From the NCBI GenBank assembly GCA_964556425.1, contig CAZKWC010000013.1, positions 1 to 57,876 of the forward strand: a stretch of 57,876 bases of DNA, read 5' to 3'. This DNA is from JALQUL01 sp964556425 (GTDB lineage Bacteria > Pseudomonadota > Gammaproteobacteria > Burkholderiales > Burkholderiaceae_C). The notes below the pieces were generated by a model. That model did not search any database, was not told the origin of the DNA, and worked only from the letters and a program-made list of their open reading frames with translations. Position 1 is the stretch's first letter. The number at the start of each line of letters is the position of its first letter. Shown in pieces: positions 26,995-35,833 of the stretch. The translations under genes were made by a program, and so were the position numbers.

Positions 26995-28455
26995 TTAGGG
27001 GCAAGCTGCAATCACTTGAGCTACCGCCGCAGTTAATTTTTTGGCATAAGGAATATGTAAAAACTCATTAGGGCCATGGGCATTGCTTTTAGGACCCAAC
27101 ACACCGCACACCATCATTTGTGCATGAGGGAAGCCTTTACTGAGCATACCCATTAAAGGAATAGTACCACCTTGACCAATATAGCCGCATGGCGCGCCAT
27201 AACAGGCCATAGAAGCATCATTTACTGCTTTATCAAACCAATCGGCAGACTCAGGTGCATTCCAGCCGGTAGCGCCAGATAAACCATCTAAAGTCACTAT
27301 GGCTTGGTAAGGTGCATTGTCTTCTAAAATGGTTTTGAGCGCTTGCATGGCTTGTACCGAGTCCACCAAAGGCGGTAGGCGAAAACTCAATTTAAAAGCG
27401 GTGAAGGGTCTTAATACATTACCAGCGTCTTTAATAGCAGGCAAGCCATCAGCACCCGTCACACTTAAAGTAGGATACCAAGTCCTGCGCAATAAAGCTT
27501 CCAGTGGGTCTTCAGTGGTAGGCAACATGGTGCGACTTGATCCGTCGCAATCAAAATGAGCCCACGGAAAACGTTTATACAACTCTTCACCCAAAATATC
27601 TGCTGTTACTTGGGCTTGTTTCATTCTTGAATCGGGGATCTCGCATTGCAATTCTTTAATCAACATACGGCCAGTGCTACTGTCTTCAATGCGATCTAAT
27701 AATTGCCTTAACACTCTAAAACTAGAAGGCACTAAACCAGAGGCATCACCTGAATGCACACCTTCAGTTAGGACTTGTACTTTTAAACTGGTGCTTAACA
27801 TGCCTCTTAAGCTAGTTGTCATCCAAAGTTGGTCGTAATTTCCAGCCCCAGAATCGAGACAAATGACTAAACCCACTTGCCCTAAACGCGGTTTTAAAGC
27901 ATCAATATAGGGCATTAAATCGCTAGAGCCACTTTCTTCACAAGTTTCTACCAAACCGACAATTTTTGGATGGGGTGTGTTTTGTGTTTTTAATGCCGCA
28001 ATGGCTGAAATAGCAGCATAAATCGAATAACCATCATCGGCTGAACCTCGGCCGTAGAGTTTGTCATTTTCTAATTTTGCAGTCCAAGGGCCTAAATCAT
28101 TGCGCCAGCCAGAAAATTCTGGTTGTTTATCAAGATGGCCATACATTAAAACCGTATCTGTCGAATCTGACTTTGTGCCGTCAATTTCAAAAAAGATGAC
28201 TGGAGTACGGCCCTCAAGTCTGACGACTTCAAGTTTTAAGCCTTCAATTTTTTGTGCTTCCACCCAAGCGGCCGCATTACGCACTACGGTGTCGATAAAT
28301 CCAGATTGAGCCCAATCGGCGTCAAACATGGGTGATTTAGCAGGGATTTCAATATATTGTGAAATTTGCTTAAGTAAATCTTGATCCCAATGTTCACTGA
28401 CCTGCTTTATTGCTTGCTGTGGATTAAATGCTGAAGCTTGAAGAGGAGCATTCAT
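26995..28455 (-). CDS. M20-family zinc dipeptidase
   Basis: Cytosolic metallopeptidase of the M20 family (CNDP/PepV-like), 486 residues, expected to cleave dipeptides or acylated amino acids. Zinc and catalytic residues visible: YGHLDKQ with His107 and Asp109, GRGSADDG with Asp140, ETCEESGSSD with Glu173-174, and late GPNEFLH. A lid domain is inserted between about residues 210 and 370. It starts 18 bases after the lipoprotein gene of the ABC transporter cluster, so it probably processes peptides or amino-acid conjugates that enter through it. Confidence 0.92.
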   Translation of the reverse strand: MNAPLQASAFNPQQAIKQVSEHWDQDLLKQISQYIEIPAKSPMFDADWAQSGFIDTVVRNAAAWVEAQKIEGLKLEVVRLEGRTPVIFFEIDGTKSDSTDTVLMYGHLDKQPEFSGWRNDLGPWTAKLENDKLYGRGSADDGYSIYAAISAIAALKTQNTPHPKIVGLVETCEESGSSDLMPYIDALKPRLGQVGLVICLDSGAGNYDQLWMTTSLRGMLSTSLKVQVLTEGVHSGDASGLVPSSFRVLRQLLDRIEDSSTGRMLIKELQCEIPDSRMKQAQVTADILGEELYKRFPWAHFDCDGSSRTMLPTTEDPLEALLRRTWYPTLSVTGADGLPAIKDAGNVLRPFTAFKLSFRLPPLVDSVQAMQALKTILEDNAPYQAIVTLDGLSGATGWNAPESADWFDKAVNDASMACYGAPCGYIGQGGTIPLMGMLSKGFPHAQMMVCGVLGPKSNAHGPNEFLHIPYAKKLTAAVAQVIAACP

Positions 28456-28473
28456 CTTGATTTCCTTAAAAAC

Positions 28474-29064
28474 TTAATTTTTTGCGTGTAAAGGCAAAAT
28501 AATATGATCGGGTTGAATAATAAGTTGACCAGGGTTTAAACCATAGCGCCTTAACTTTTCTGCGTCTTGAGCAGTTAATTGATAGACTGGAAATCCATTT
28601 AATACTTTTTGCGCCGTTTGATCAAGTGATTTTTCAACTACTGCTACAAACTGCACAGGAAGCCCAGGAATAGCCAATTGTTTAAGCCTAGGATTGACCA
28701 ACTGAAACTCTTGTTTATCGGGGGCATAACGCACATTAAATTCAAAAGCGAAACTACCCGCCCATTTTTGTCGTAATAGCTTGGCATCAGCCAATACATT
28801 CAAGTGCAAACCAATAGTTTGTGAGTCGGGATTGAGTACTAATTGAGGTGAGCTAATTTGAATTTCAGCTAATTGCGCAACTGGCACTGTGATGGGCGTT
28901 TTTTTCTGAATTGCATCTTGTAATTCTTTTTTACTGACTTGTACATCGGGTACTAACTGCCCTACGGCTGTGCAAGCAGAAAAAAATACCACTGCAATTA
29001 AGATAAGAAAGGCCGCCCCAATTGAGCTCCAGCCACTTACTTTTTTGTAATTCATTAAGCTCAT
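28474..29064 (-). CDS. Lipoprotein of the DUF1439/YceB type
   Basis: Predicted lipoprotein of 196 residues. The N-terminal membrane segment ends in the lipobox FFSAC, giving Cys31 as the acylated residue. The mature part resembles DUF1439 lipid-binding-like proteins with alternating strands. Its ATG lies two bases after the stop of the ABC ATPase gene, so it is translationally coupled; a second ATG nine bases later is also possible. The role within the transporter operon is unknown. Confidence 0.72.
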   Translation of the reverse strand: MSLMNYKKVSGWSSIGAAFLILIAVVFFSACTAVGQLVPDVQVSKKELQDAIQKKTPITVPVAQLAEIQISSPQLVLNPDSQTIGLHLNVLADAKLLRQKWAGSFAFEFNVRYAPDKQEFQLVNPRLKQLAIPGLPVQFVAVVEKSLDQTAQKVLNGFPVYQLTAQDAEKLRRYGLNPGQLIIQPDHIILPLHAKN

Positions 29065-29066
29065 AT

Positions 29067-29843
29067 TTATTTCAAGCTACCCGATAAAAATTGGCCTAAA
29101 CGCTCACTTTTTGGGGCACTTAATACCTCTTTTGGATTGCCTTGTTCTTCAATTACACCCTTGTGTAAAAAGATCAAATGATTCGACACTTCACGAGCAA
29201 AGCCCATTTCATGAGTCACCACCACCATGGTTCTACCTTCTTCGGCGAGTTTGCGCATGACACGTAAAACTTCAGTGACTAATTCTGGATCTAATGCTGA
29301 TGTGGGTTCATCAAACAACATCACTTCGGGCTCAACAGCCAATGCCCGCGCAATAGCCACCCGTTGTTGTTGGCCACCACTCATATGAGCGGGATATTTA
29401 TCTTTGGCATGAGACAAATCGACTAAGGCCAAATATTTTTCAGCTCTTGCAATGGCTTCATCTTTGGAAACACCCAAGACATGAATAGGAGCCTCAATGA
29501 TGTTTTGCAAAACTGTCATATGGGCCCACAAATTAAAATGCTGAAACACCATTGCCAATTTAGATCGAATTCTTTGTAACTGAACAGGATCTTTCGCCTG
29601 CAAATCGCCCGTTTTACTCGGCTTTAATTCTAAAGATTCACCTGCTACCCAAATAGTGCCAACAGTAGGAGTCTCCAGCATATTAATACAACGCAACAAG
29701 GTGCTTTTACCAGAGCCAGAGCTACCAATAATACTAATCACATCACCTGCATTAGCAGATAGTGAAACGCCTTTTAAGACCTCATTACTACCAAAGCGTT
29801 TATGTATTCCTTCAACTTTTAACTTCATGTTGGAAGAGTTCAT
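29067..29843 (-). CDS. Polar amino-acid ABC transporter, ATP-binding protein
   Basis: ATPase driving the two permeases encoded upstream. It has 258 residues, typical of HisP/GlnQ-type subunits. Seen: Walker A GSSGSGKS (40-47), Q-loop region VFQHFNLW, signature SGGQQQR, Walker B VMLFDEP, D-loop SALD, and the switch His in VVTHEMG. It resembles the histidine/arginine/lysine group, including the small insert before the Q-loop. The ATG has an AGGAAA site. It follows the aspartoacylase-like gene by 30 bases. Confidence 0.95.
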   Translation of the reverse strand: MNSSNMKLKVEGIHKRFGSNEVLKGVSLSANAGDVISIIGSSGSGKSTLLRCINMLETPTVGTIWVAGESLELKPSKTGDLQAKDPVQLQRIRSKLAMVFQHFNLWAHMTVLQNIIEAPIHVLGVSKDEAIARAEKYLALVDLSHAKDKYPAHMSGGQQQRVAIARALAVEPEVMLFDEPTSALDPELVTEVLRVMRKLAEEGRTMVVVTHEMGFAREVSNHLIFLHKGVIEEQGNPKEVLSAPKSERLGQFLSGSLK

Positions 29844-29873
29844 TTTTTTATTTCCTATTGATAAAAGTTGAGC

Positions 29874-31007
29874 TTAAGCGCCTAATAAATTGCCAGTTTT
29901 AAATGCGATGCGACCTGCAATGTTGGCGATTTCATCATTGGCTTTGGCATAACAATCTTTGACCCTAGCATAATAAATACCCTCGACCTCTGCACAAACT
30001 GCATGCACCTGTCCTGTTATTGGATTCACTACTTCAGCAACTACATCGCCTGGCTTTAAACATTGACCTAATTGGGCAATAAACACCAATACACCGGCCA
30101 CTGGAGTGACTACTGTTTGAGAGCCAGCCAGAGGGGTAGCTGGGCAAAGTGCCACTGGCAATTGAGCCACAGTTTGCGTGGCTTTTAGTACCTGTAAATG
30201 TTCAAAATAAGTATAAATGGCTTGTGCATCTTGACTTGCCAACTCATGCGTTACATCGCCTTCACCACGTAACTCAACTGTGGTACTAGCGCAAGCTTGT
30301 ACCACAGGGCATGGCGTTGGCAAGGCCTGGGCCAACTCGGCTAATTCGCGCCAAAAACCAGAGAGGCACTCATCAAAACATTGCACACCTGAGCCTTTGG
30401 CTAAAAGTACCGCTTTGCTCTGCAACAAGCGACTTAAAGGCTCGAGGGCTGGCCAACAATCGTCCTCAAGGTACATATGTAACTCGGCAACTAAATCGCA
30501 ATGTAAATCAAGTACGACATCGGCGTCTAGGGCGAGTTGTAAAAGGGTTTTTCTTAGACTTTGTAATTGTGTAGGTGCTGGCCAATTGGCCAACACTTGG
30601 GCAGCGGCTTGTCTAATAATGGCAGTGTTTTGTTCTGAGTTAGGACCTAATTGATTTTGCACCAATTGCCATACGTCAGCAGTTAAATGCGGATAATGAC
30701 GGTTAAAGTTCTCTGAGCTACTTAATTCAAAGCGGCCCATAGGTTTAAAATCAACTCGCTGTGCCAAACCAATAGGATTGCAGACAGGTACCACCACAAT
30801 CTCGCCTTGAATAAGGCCTTGTGCTTCTGCTTTTTTTAATTTTTCAAGAAGATGGTGAGCAGTTAACATGCCTGGAATTTCTTCAGCATGCAAACTTGCT
30901 TGTACATAAACTTTAGGCCTAGCGCCAGCTTGTCCAAACTGAAAGCTAGTGACTTGGGTTTGCACACCAATAGAGTCTTGAAATAAAAGATGATCTTGTC
31001 TTAGCAT
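29874..31007 (-). CDS. Succinylglutamate desuccinylase/aspartoacylase-family zinc hydrolase
   Basis: Zinc carboxypeptidase-fold enzyme of 377 residues, probably removing an acyl group from an N-acylated amino acid, or acting as a carboxypeptidase. Seen: the zinc motif HAEEIPG (His and Glu, about residues 40-43), FNRHYP, and a second-metal His in VLDLHCDL. The C-terminal part is a beta-rich domain typical of the family. It lies inside the ABC transporter operon between permease and ATPase genes, which suggests that it acts on the imported substrate. The true substrate is unknown. Confidence 0.82.
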   Translation of the reverse strand: MLRQDHLLFQDSIGVQTQVTSFQFGQAGARPKVYVQASLHAEEIPGMLTAHHLLEKLKKAEAQGLIQGEIVVVPVCNPIGLAQRVDFKPMGRFELSSSENFNRHYPHLTADVWQLVQNQLGPNSEQNTAIIRQAAAQVLANWPAPTQLQSLRKTLLQLALDADVVLDLHCDLVAELHMYLEDDCWPALEPLSRLLQSKAVLLAKGSGVQCFDECLSGFWRELAELAQALPTPCPVVQACASTTVELRGEGDVTHELASQDAQAIYTYFEHLQVLKATQTVAQLPVALCPATPLAGSQTVVTPVAGVLVFIAQLGQCLKPGDVVAEVVNPITGQVHAVCAEVEGIYYARVKDCYAKANDEIANIAGRIAFKTGNLLGA

Positions 31008-31022
31008 GATGATAAAAATAAT

Positions 31023-31739
31023 TTAGTTAGCTTGCCTTGGAGCCATATAGGCTAAGAAGTGTTTTTCGCACTGTCTAAACACCCCAACCAAAGTAAAGGT
31101 GGCCACCAGATAAATCAGGGCGGCAGCAATGAATGCTTCAAAGGGCAGGCTGTAAGTAGAATAAATGCTACTGGCTGCGCCTGTAACATCAATAATACTA
31201 GGTAAGGTGCTTGCCACACTAGTGGAATGCAACATCATCACTACTTCATTGCTATACGCAGGTAAAGTACGACGCATCGCACTGGGCAACACCACTCTTC
31301 GCATAATCGTCCAACGGCTCATACCATAGGCTTGTGCCGCTTCAATTTCACCTGCCGCCGTTTCACGAATAGCCCCAGCCAACATTTCAGCGGTATAAGC
31401 TGCTGTGTTTAAACTAAAGGCCAAGACCGCACAAAAAACAGCTTCTTTGAAATAAATCCAGGGCCATACCGTATCCCAACGCTCGAGTATCCATTCGAAC
31501 TGGCTAAGCCCGTAATAAATTAAATAAGTCTGTAATAACAAAGGTGTACCACGCATCACAGTAGTAAAAGCTGAAACCGCCCAGCGCAGTGGTAGCACCC
31601 TGCTAGTTAAAGCCAGTGCCATTAAAAAAGCAAGCACACCACCAATTAACAAGGACATGCTTAACAAATACAAAGTGGTTTTAATACCATCCCAGTATTG
31701 AATTAAATTTTCAGGTTGAAAAATAATTTGCCAATCCAT
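31023..31739 (-). CDS. Polar amino-acid ABC transporter, permease (HisM-like)
   Basis: Inner-membrane permease of 238 residues with about five hydrophobic helices. Seen: the EAA-loop with GEIEAAQAYGMSRW, which contacts the ATPase, and the N-terminal RGTPLLLQTYLIYYG. The frame is open to 31787, but the ATG at 31737-31739 overlaps the stop of the previous permease by one base (TAATG), the expected coupled start. It pairs with that permease to form the channel. Confidence 0.93.
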   Translation of the reverse strand: MDWQIIFQPENLIQYWDGIKTTLYLLSMSLLIGGVLAFLMALALTSRVLPLRWAVSAFTTVMRGTPLLLQTYLIYYGLSQFEWILERWDTVWPWIYFKEAVFCAVLAFSLNTAAYTAEMLAGAIRETAAGEIEAAQAYGMSRWTIMRRVVLPSAMRRTLPAYSNEVVMMLHSTSVASTLPSIIDVTGAASSIYSTYSLPFEAFIAAALIYLVATFTLVGVFRQCEKHFLAYMAPRQAN

Positions 31740-32425
31740 TACAGTGCTCCTCTGCGTGTACCTAAGCTGTAACGTTTGCCAACCCATTGAATGAGAGCCA
31801 ATGAAACAAAAGTAATGACCAAAAATAGGGCTCCACTAAACAGAAAATACATAAACGGCTCACGTGTCGCCTTAGTAGCTTGTTTCGCAATCAGAGTCAT
31901 TTCTTGCAAACCAATCACACTAACTAGGGCGGTGGCTTTAATTAATACCAACCAATTATTGGTAAAGCCTGGAATGGCGTAACGCACCATTTGCGGCATG
32001 ATAATTCTAATAAATACTCGGGTAGGCGACATACCAAAGGCAAGCCCAGCTTCGCGCTGACCATTGGGTACTGACAAAATAGCACCCCTAAAGGTTTCTG
32101 TCATATAGGCCCCGTAAATAAAACCTAAAGTTAATACTCCAGAGGTAAATGGGTCTAAATCGACTACCGTCTCGCTGCCAAAATACTCAAACAAACTATT
32201 GAGTCCTATGGTGCCGCCATAATAAATAAGTAGCATAAGGATTAAATCGGGCACACCTCTAATTACTGTGGTGTAAACAGTTGCAAGCGCTTTTAAAAAT
32301 GGGTTGGCCGATAACTTTGCCAATGCGCCAAAAAATCCCAAAACAATGGCAAATATTAATGATGCCACCGACACTGCTATCGTCACTCTTGCAGCTAACA
32401 GTATGAGTAGGAGGTAGTCACTCAT
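31739..32425 (-). CDS. Polar amino-acid ABC transporter, permease (HisQ-like)
   Basis: Inner-membrane permease of 228 residues with about five helices. Seen: the RGVPDLILMLLIYYGG segment and the EAA-type loop GQREAGLAFGMSP. It is the first gene after the terminator that follows the binding-protein gene, and its stop codon overlaps the start of the second permease. It should form a heterodimer with that protein. The substrate is probably a basic amino acid, going by the type of binding protein. Confidence 0.93.
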   Translation of the reverse strand: MSDYLLLILLAARVTIAVSVASLIFAIVLGFFGALAKLSANPFLKALATVYTTVIRGVPDLILMLLIYYGGTIGLNSLFEYFGSETVVDLDPFTSGVLTLGFIYGAYMTETFRGAILSVPNGQREAGLAFGMSPTRVFIRIIMPQMVRYAIPGFTNNWLVLIKATALVSVIGLQEMTLIAKQATKATREPFMYFLFSGALFLVITFVSLALIQWVGKRYSLGTRRGAL

Positions 32426-32731
32426 GTTGAACTCCTTTTTTTGTGGATATTTTTAGAAAATACATGAGATGAGAACTATGAGTTAGTATTTTTGAAAGTC
32501 ATTATCTAAGCAAAATAACAAGCAATATCTTGATTTGATCATCTTAACTGTTAAGCACTTCAAAAAGCAATAAGCCTTTTGGAATAAAGGCATTTTTGAG
32601 AAACTAAGATCGAATATGACGACTCATTGAAAGCCAATCATTTTATTTTTACGCAATTGGAATGCCTTTTCAATTAAAAAAGCGGAGCATATGCAAAATG
32701 TGCACATGCCCCGCTTCTTTATTTTTAGAAA
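32426..32731 (-). other. Intergenic region between binding-protein and permease genes
   Basis: The 306 bases hold the terminator at 32675-32716 and, beyond it, about 210 bases of A/T-rich DNA without a supportable gene. Either read-through or an internal promoter here must drive the permease operon. No clear promoter pair stood out. Confidence 0.4.
32675..32716 (-). terminator. Terminator or attenuator after the binding-protein gene
   Basis: A 16-bp stem (32680-32695 and 32701-32716) with two G-U pairs and a 5-nt loop is followed by T residues on the minus strand. Placed between the binding-protein gene and the permeases, it would make the binding protein more abundant than the membrane parts, as is common in such operons. 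Confidence 0.85.
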
Positions 32732-33499
32732 TTACTTACCGTATACGTCAATTTTGAAGTATTTGTCGTTAATTTTCTTGTAAGTACCGTTTGCACGGAT
32801 AGCTTTTAAAGCGGCATTGAGTTCGTCTTTTAATGCTTTATCGCCTTTACGAATTGCAAAGCCAGCGCCTGTACCAAAATATTTTGGAATGTAGAGTGGA
32901 TCACCCACTACAGTGTAGTTTTGGCCATCTGGTTTGCTCAAGAAACCACCTGTTACTTCGAGCTCATCAGCTACTGTACCGTCTAAACGGCCAGCTTTGA
33001 TGTCGAGGTAAACTTGATCTTGTGCATCGTAGGTGCTAACAGTAACGCCTTGAGTTGCCAATTCGCCTTTAGCAAATTTCTCTTGTGTACTGCCTTTTAA
33101 TACGCCAATTTTTTTGCCTTTAATAGAAGCAATACCTGCATATTTAACATCTTTTTTCAAGACGATTTTGCTTGGTGTATTGTAATATTTATCAGTGAAG
33201 TCTACTTTTTTCAAGCGCTCTTCAGTAATGGACATTGAACTAATAATAGTGTCATATTTTTTTGCAATCAAGCCAGGAATCATGCCGTCCCAAACTTGCT
33301 CAACAAATACACATTTACGTTTAGCTTGTGCACAAATTGCATTCGCAATGTCAACGTCAAAACCTGTAGGTTTGCCATCAGCAGTTTTAAATGTGAATGG
33401 TTCATAAGTAGGATCAATGGCTACTTTGAGTTCTTTTTCTTGAGCGAATGCACTTACCATCATGAGGCAAGCACTTAAAGCGACTACTAGTTTTTTCAT
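32732..33499 (-). CDS. Polar amino-acid ABC transporter, periplasmic binding protein
   Basis: Substrate-binding protein of 255 residues with a signal peptide (about 1-19, ending AFAQ). Seen: KVAIDPTYEPFTFKTADGK, GFDVDIANAIC, and WDGMIPGLIAKKYD, typical of the lysine/arginine/ornithine and histidine binding group; two cysteines near residues 63 and 70 match the disulphide in that group. The frame is open to 33652, but the ATG at 33497-33499 has an AAGGAA site and starts the signal peptide. It is the first gene of the transporter cluster. Confidence 0.94.
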   Translation of the reverse strand: MKKLVVALSACLMMVSAFAQEKELKVAIDPTYEPFTFKTADGKPTGFDVDIANAICAQAKRKCVFVEQVWDGMIPGLIAKKYDTIISSMSITEERLKKVDFTDKYYNTPSKIVLKKDVKYAGIASIKGKKIGVLKGSTQEKFAKGELATQGVTVSTYDAQDQVYLDIKAGRLDGTVADELEVTGGFLSKPDGQNYTVVGDPLYIPKYFGTGAGFAIRKGDKALKDELNAALKAIRANGTYKKINDKYFKIDVYGK

Positions 33500-33919
33500 G
33501 AATATTCCTTCAAATATCAAATAATGAAACGCTTTTATTTTTGTAAGCGAATTGAAACACTTAATATTTTGCCACGAGCCAAGGCCAAGCCTATTAGGTA
33601 TTTGCCCTCGTATGTAACTTTGGGCGGCTCGCATTACTCTTAAAAGCCTCAATGAAACTCACCTGAGCTGCTTATTGCCTTATTTCACACCCATTCAAAT
33701 GAATATGATTAAAAAATAAGCATTTTACCCACTCTAGGCTTTACCATTGAGTCTTATGTTGGTGAATGCAAATGTTCCTTAACTTACAAAAATATCAGCC
33801 TGAAAGTTCATTGTAAGACAGGCTAAAGCATTTTTAAATCAGCAAGCTTATTTTTTATAGTACTTTTGGCTAATTTTAGTGAATCTTAGCAATGGCGTTT
33901 GTTGGAATATATCAATAAT
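33500..33919 (-). other. Intergenic region upstream of the ABC binding-protein gene
   Basis: This 420-base region has no supportable gene. On the minus strand a possible promoter, TTGGCC and TATTAA with 16 bases between, lies about 75 bases before the binding-protein ATG. A small hairpin is at 33531-33550. A weak 6-bp repeat near 33798-33826 may mark the 3' end of the metX-metW message. All of these are low-confidence readings. Confidence 0.35.
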
Positions 33920-34507
33920 TTATTTTTGATTAGTAAAACTAAAAACAGCGGTTCCCGCTCTTAAGTTACTTAACCACGTCAATTTTTGATTATTTTCTAT
34001 ACCAAACTGATCCTGTAGTTTTAATCCAGTATGCTCAACCAAAACCTCAAAGTCGGCCGCTGTGGTCACCCTAATATTAGGCGTGTTATACCACTCGTAT
34101 GGTAGGCGTTGATTGACTGGCATACGGCCACGTAAAATGGCCAAGCGATTAGACCAGTGACCAAAATTAGGAAAAGCCACAATGCCTAATCGGCCGACTC
34201 TGGCGGTTTCTCTGAGCATAATTTCTGTATTGTGCAAATGCTGTAAGGTATCGATTTGTAAAACCACATCAAAACTGGCATCTGCAAACATAGCCAAACC
34301 CTCATCTAGGTTGAGTTGAATCACATTCACCCCTCTTTGGGTGCATGCCAACACATTGGCATCATCTATTTCAACTCCATAACCCGTACATTGCCTGTGT
34401 TGTATCAGATGGTCTAGCAAAGCCCCATCACCACAGCCTAGGTCTAATACTCTAGCGCCGACAGGTACCATGTCGGCAATCACTTTCATTAAATATAAAT
34501 CACTCAT
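33920..34507 (-). CDS. metW: MetW, SAM-dependent methyltransferase-fold methionine biosynthesis protein
   Basis: A 195-residue methyltransferase-fold protein that in relatives is needed with MetX for homoserine acylation. Seen: SAM-binding VLDLGCGDGALLDHL (20-34) and the family-typical FPNFGHWSNR and LPYEWYNTPNIR. The ATG overlaps the metX stop by four bases, so the two are translationally coupled. It is under the same riboswitch as metX. Confidence 0.95.
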   Translation of the reverse strand: MSDLYLMKVIADMVPVGARVLDLGCGDGALLDHLIQHRQCTGYGVEIDDANVLACTQRGVNVIQLNLDEGLAMFADASFDVVLQIDTLQHLHNTEIMLRETARVGRLGIVAFPNFGHWSNRLAILRGRMPVNQRLPYEWYNTPNIRVTTAADFEVLVEHTGLKLQDQFGIENNQKLTWLSNLRAGTAVFSFTNQK

Positions 34508-35703
34508 AAATTGGGGCTTTGATTGAGCTCTTGTGTTAAATTTTTGAAGTAGGCCTTGACCAAGGATAAATAGCGCTGATCTTCGAGTAAAAAGGCATCA
34601 TGACCATGAGGTGCATCAATTTCAGCATAACTGACAGCCACTCGGTTATCGACTAATGCATTCACTATTTCTCGACTGCGCTGCGGTGAGAATCGCCAAT
34701 CCGTTTTAAAGCTCACCAACAAAAATTTGGCCTTTACTTTTGCAAATGCAGCACTTAAATTACCATTGCTAGATCTTGAGGGATCAAAATAGTCGAGAGC
34801 CCTGGTAATTAACAAATAAGTATTAGCATCAAAATATTCAGCAAATTTATCACCTTGATAACGCAAATAACTCTCTATTTGAAACTCAACATCTTGAGTA
34901 CTGTAACGATAAGCGGGCGCACTATTGTTTGACGTATTGGTTTGTGTGAGTACTTGCTCAGCTAACTCGACCCTTTGCATACGACCAAACTTTTCATTCA
35001 TCACATCATCACTTAAATAAGTAATGTGACCTATCATGCGAGCAATTCTTAAGCCTCTTTTGGGTTTAGTTTCTGGACGACTTGAACTCTCGTAAAAATG
35101 TCCGCCGTTAAAATCTGGGTCCGTCACTATGGCGCGGCGCGCCACCTCATTAAAGGCAATATTTTCGGCGGTTAAATTAGGGGCGCTAGCAATCACAATA
35201 GCGTGGCGCATTTTTTCTGGGTATTGCAAAGTCCAGCTAAGGGCCTGCATGCCTCCTAAGCTTCCGCCCATAACCGCTGCCAATTGCTCAATACCTAAGC
35301 GCTCTAATAACAATGCTTGTGCATTGACCCAATCCTCTACAGTCACCACAGGGAAATCTGCGCCATAAGGGCTTTGGGTTGCAGGGTTGATATGCATGGG
35401 CCCAGTAGAGCCAAAACAAGAGCCTAAATTATTAACACCAATCACAAAAAATTCATTGGTATCGAGCGATTTTCCAGGCCCTACCATACTGTCCCACCAA
35501 CCGATATTTTTGGGTTGGTCAGGATAAGTACCTGCTACATGATGTGAGGCGTTTAAGGCATGACAAATTAAAACCGCATTGGATTTATCGGCGTTGAGGG
35601 TGCCGTAGGTTTCGTAGCGAAGTGTGTAAGCACTAATGCTAGCACCACTCGTCAGGGCAAGTGGTTCTTCAAAAAACATCGACTGGGGTGTCGCAATTAA
35701 CAT
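34504..35703 (-). CDS. metX: Homoserine O-acyltransferase MetX
   Basis: Acylates homoserine (acetyl or succinyl donor) as the first committed step of methionine synthesis. It has 399 residues with an alpha/beta-hydrolase fold. Seen: NAVLICHALNASHH, nucleophile Ser148 in GGSLGG, and C-terminal Asp (TDWRFSP) and His (PHGHDAFL) completing the triad. Whether it uses acetyl- or succinyl-CoA cannot be settled from motifs alone. The ATG lacks a clear ribosome site. A SAM-II riboswitch precedes it and metW overlaps its end. Confidence 0.95.
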   Translation of the reverse strand: MLIATPQSMFFEEPLALTSGASISAYTLRYETYGTLNADKSNAVLICHALNASHHVAGTYPDQPKNIGWWDSMVGPGKSLDTNEFFVIGVNNLGSCFGSTGPMHINPATQSPYGADFPVVTVEDWVNAQALLLERLGIEQLAAVMGGSLGGMQALSWTLQYPEKMRHAIVIASAPNLTAENIAFNEVARRAIVTDPDFNGGHFYESSSRPETKPKRGLRIARMIGHITYLSDDVMNEKFGRMQRVELAEQVLTQTNTSNNSAPAYRYSTQDVEFQIESYLRYQGDKFAEYFDANTYLLITRALDYFDPSRSSNGNLSAAFAKVKAKFLLVSFKTDWRFSPQRSREIVNALVDNRVAVSYAEIDAPHGHDAFLLEDQRYLSLVKAYFKNLTQELNQSPNL

Positions 35704-35757
35704 GGGTAAGTCATAAACCTAAAAGATTGAGAAAACGCCAAAGCAGATGCCCAATCG

Positions 35758-35816
35758 GCCCACGTCTTTAGCTGTACTTATTACGCGCCCGCAAGCAGTT
35801 GCAAATCGGCGCACCC
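35758..35816 (-). promoter_or_regulatory. SAM-II (SAM-alpha) riboswitch controlling metX-metW
   Basis: On the minus strand the leader carries the SAM-II signature in order: a P1 arm GCGCC, then GATTTG, GCTTGC, the P1 partner GGCGC, GTAATAAG and CAGCTAAAGA. P1 pairs as expected, and the GCTAAA segment is the conserved pseudoknot and SAM-pocket region. By memory this matches the published metX-type SAM-II sequence nearly base for base. A perfect -10 (TATACT, minus strand, 35819-35824) would start the transcript right at the aptamer. About 55 bases separate it from the metX ATG, more than in many SAM-II leaders, so the off-switch mechanism is unclear. Confidence 0.9.
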
Positions 35817-35818
35817 CT

Positions 35819-35824
35819 AGTATA
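35819..35824 (-). promoter_or_regulatory. -10 element of the metX promoter
   Basis: TATACT on the minus strand lies a few bases before the riboswitch P1 stem, so transcription would begin at its first paired bases. No good -35 hexamer is visible at 16-18 bases; that region overlaps the end of the neighbouring exporter gene. Confidence 0.55.
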
Positions 35825-35833
35825 ACAAGCTAG

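Noticed and set aside
33500..33652. Upstream extension of the periplasmic binding protein by 51 residues
   Set aside because: It would place a signal peptide in the middle of the protein; the internal ATG has a good ribosome site.
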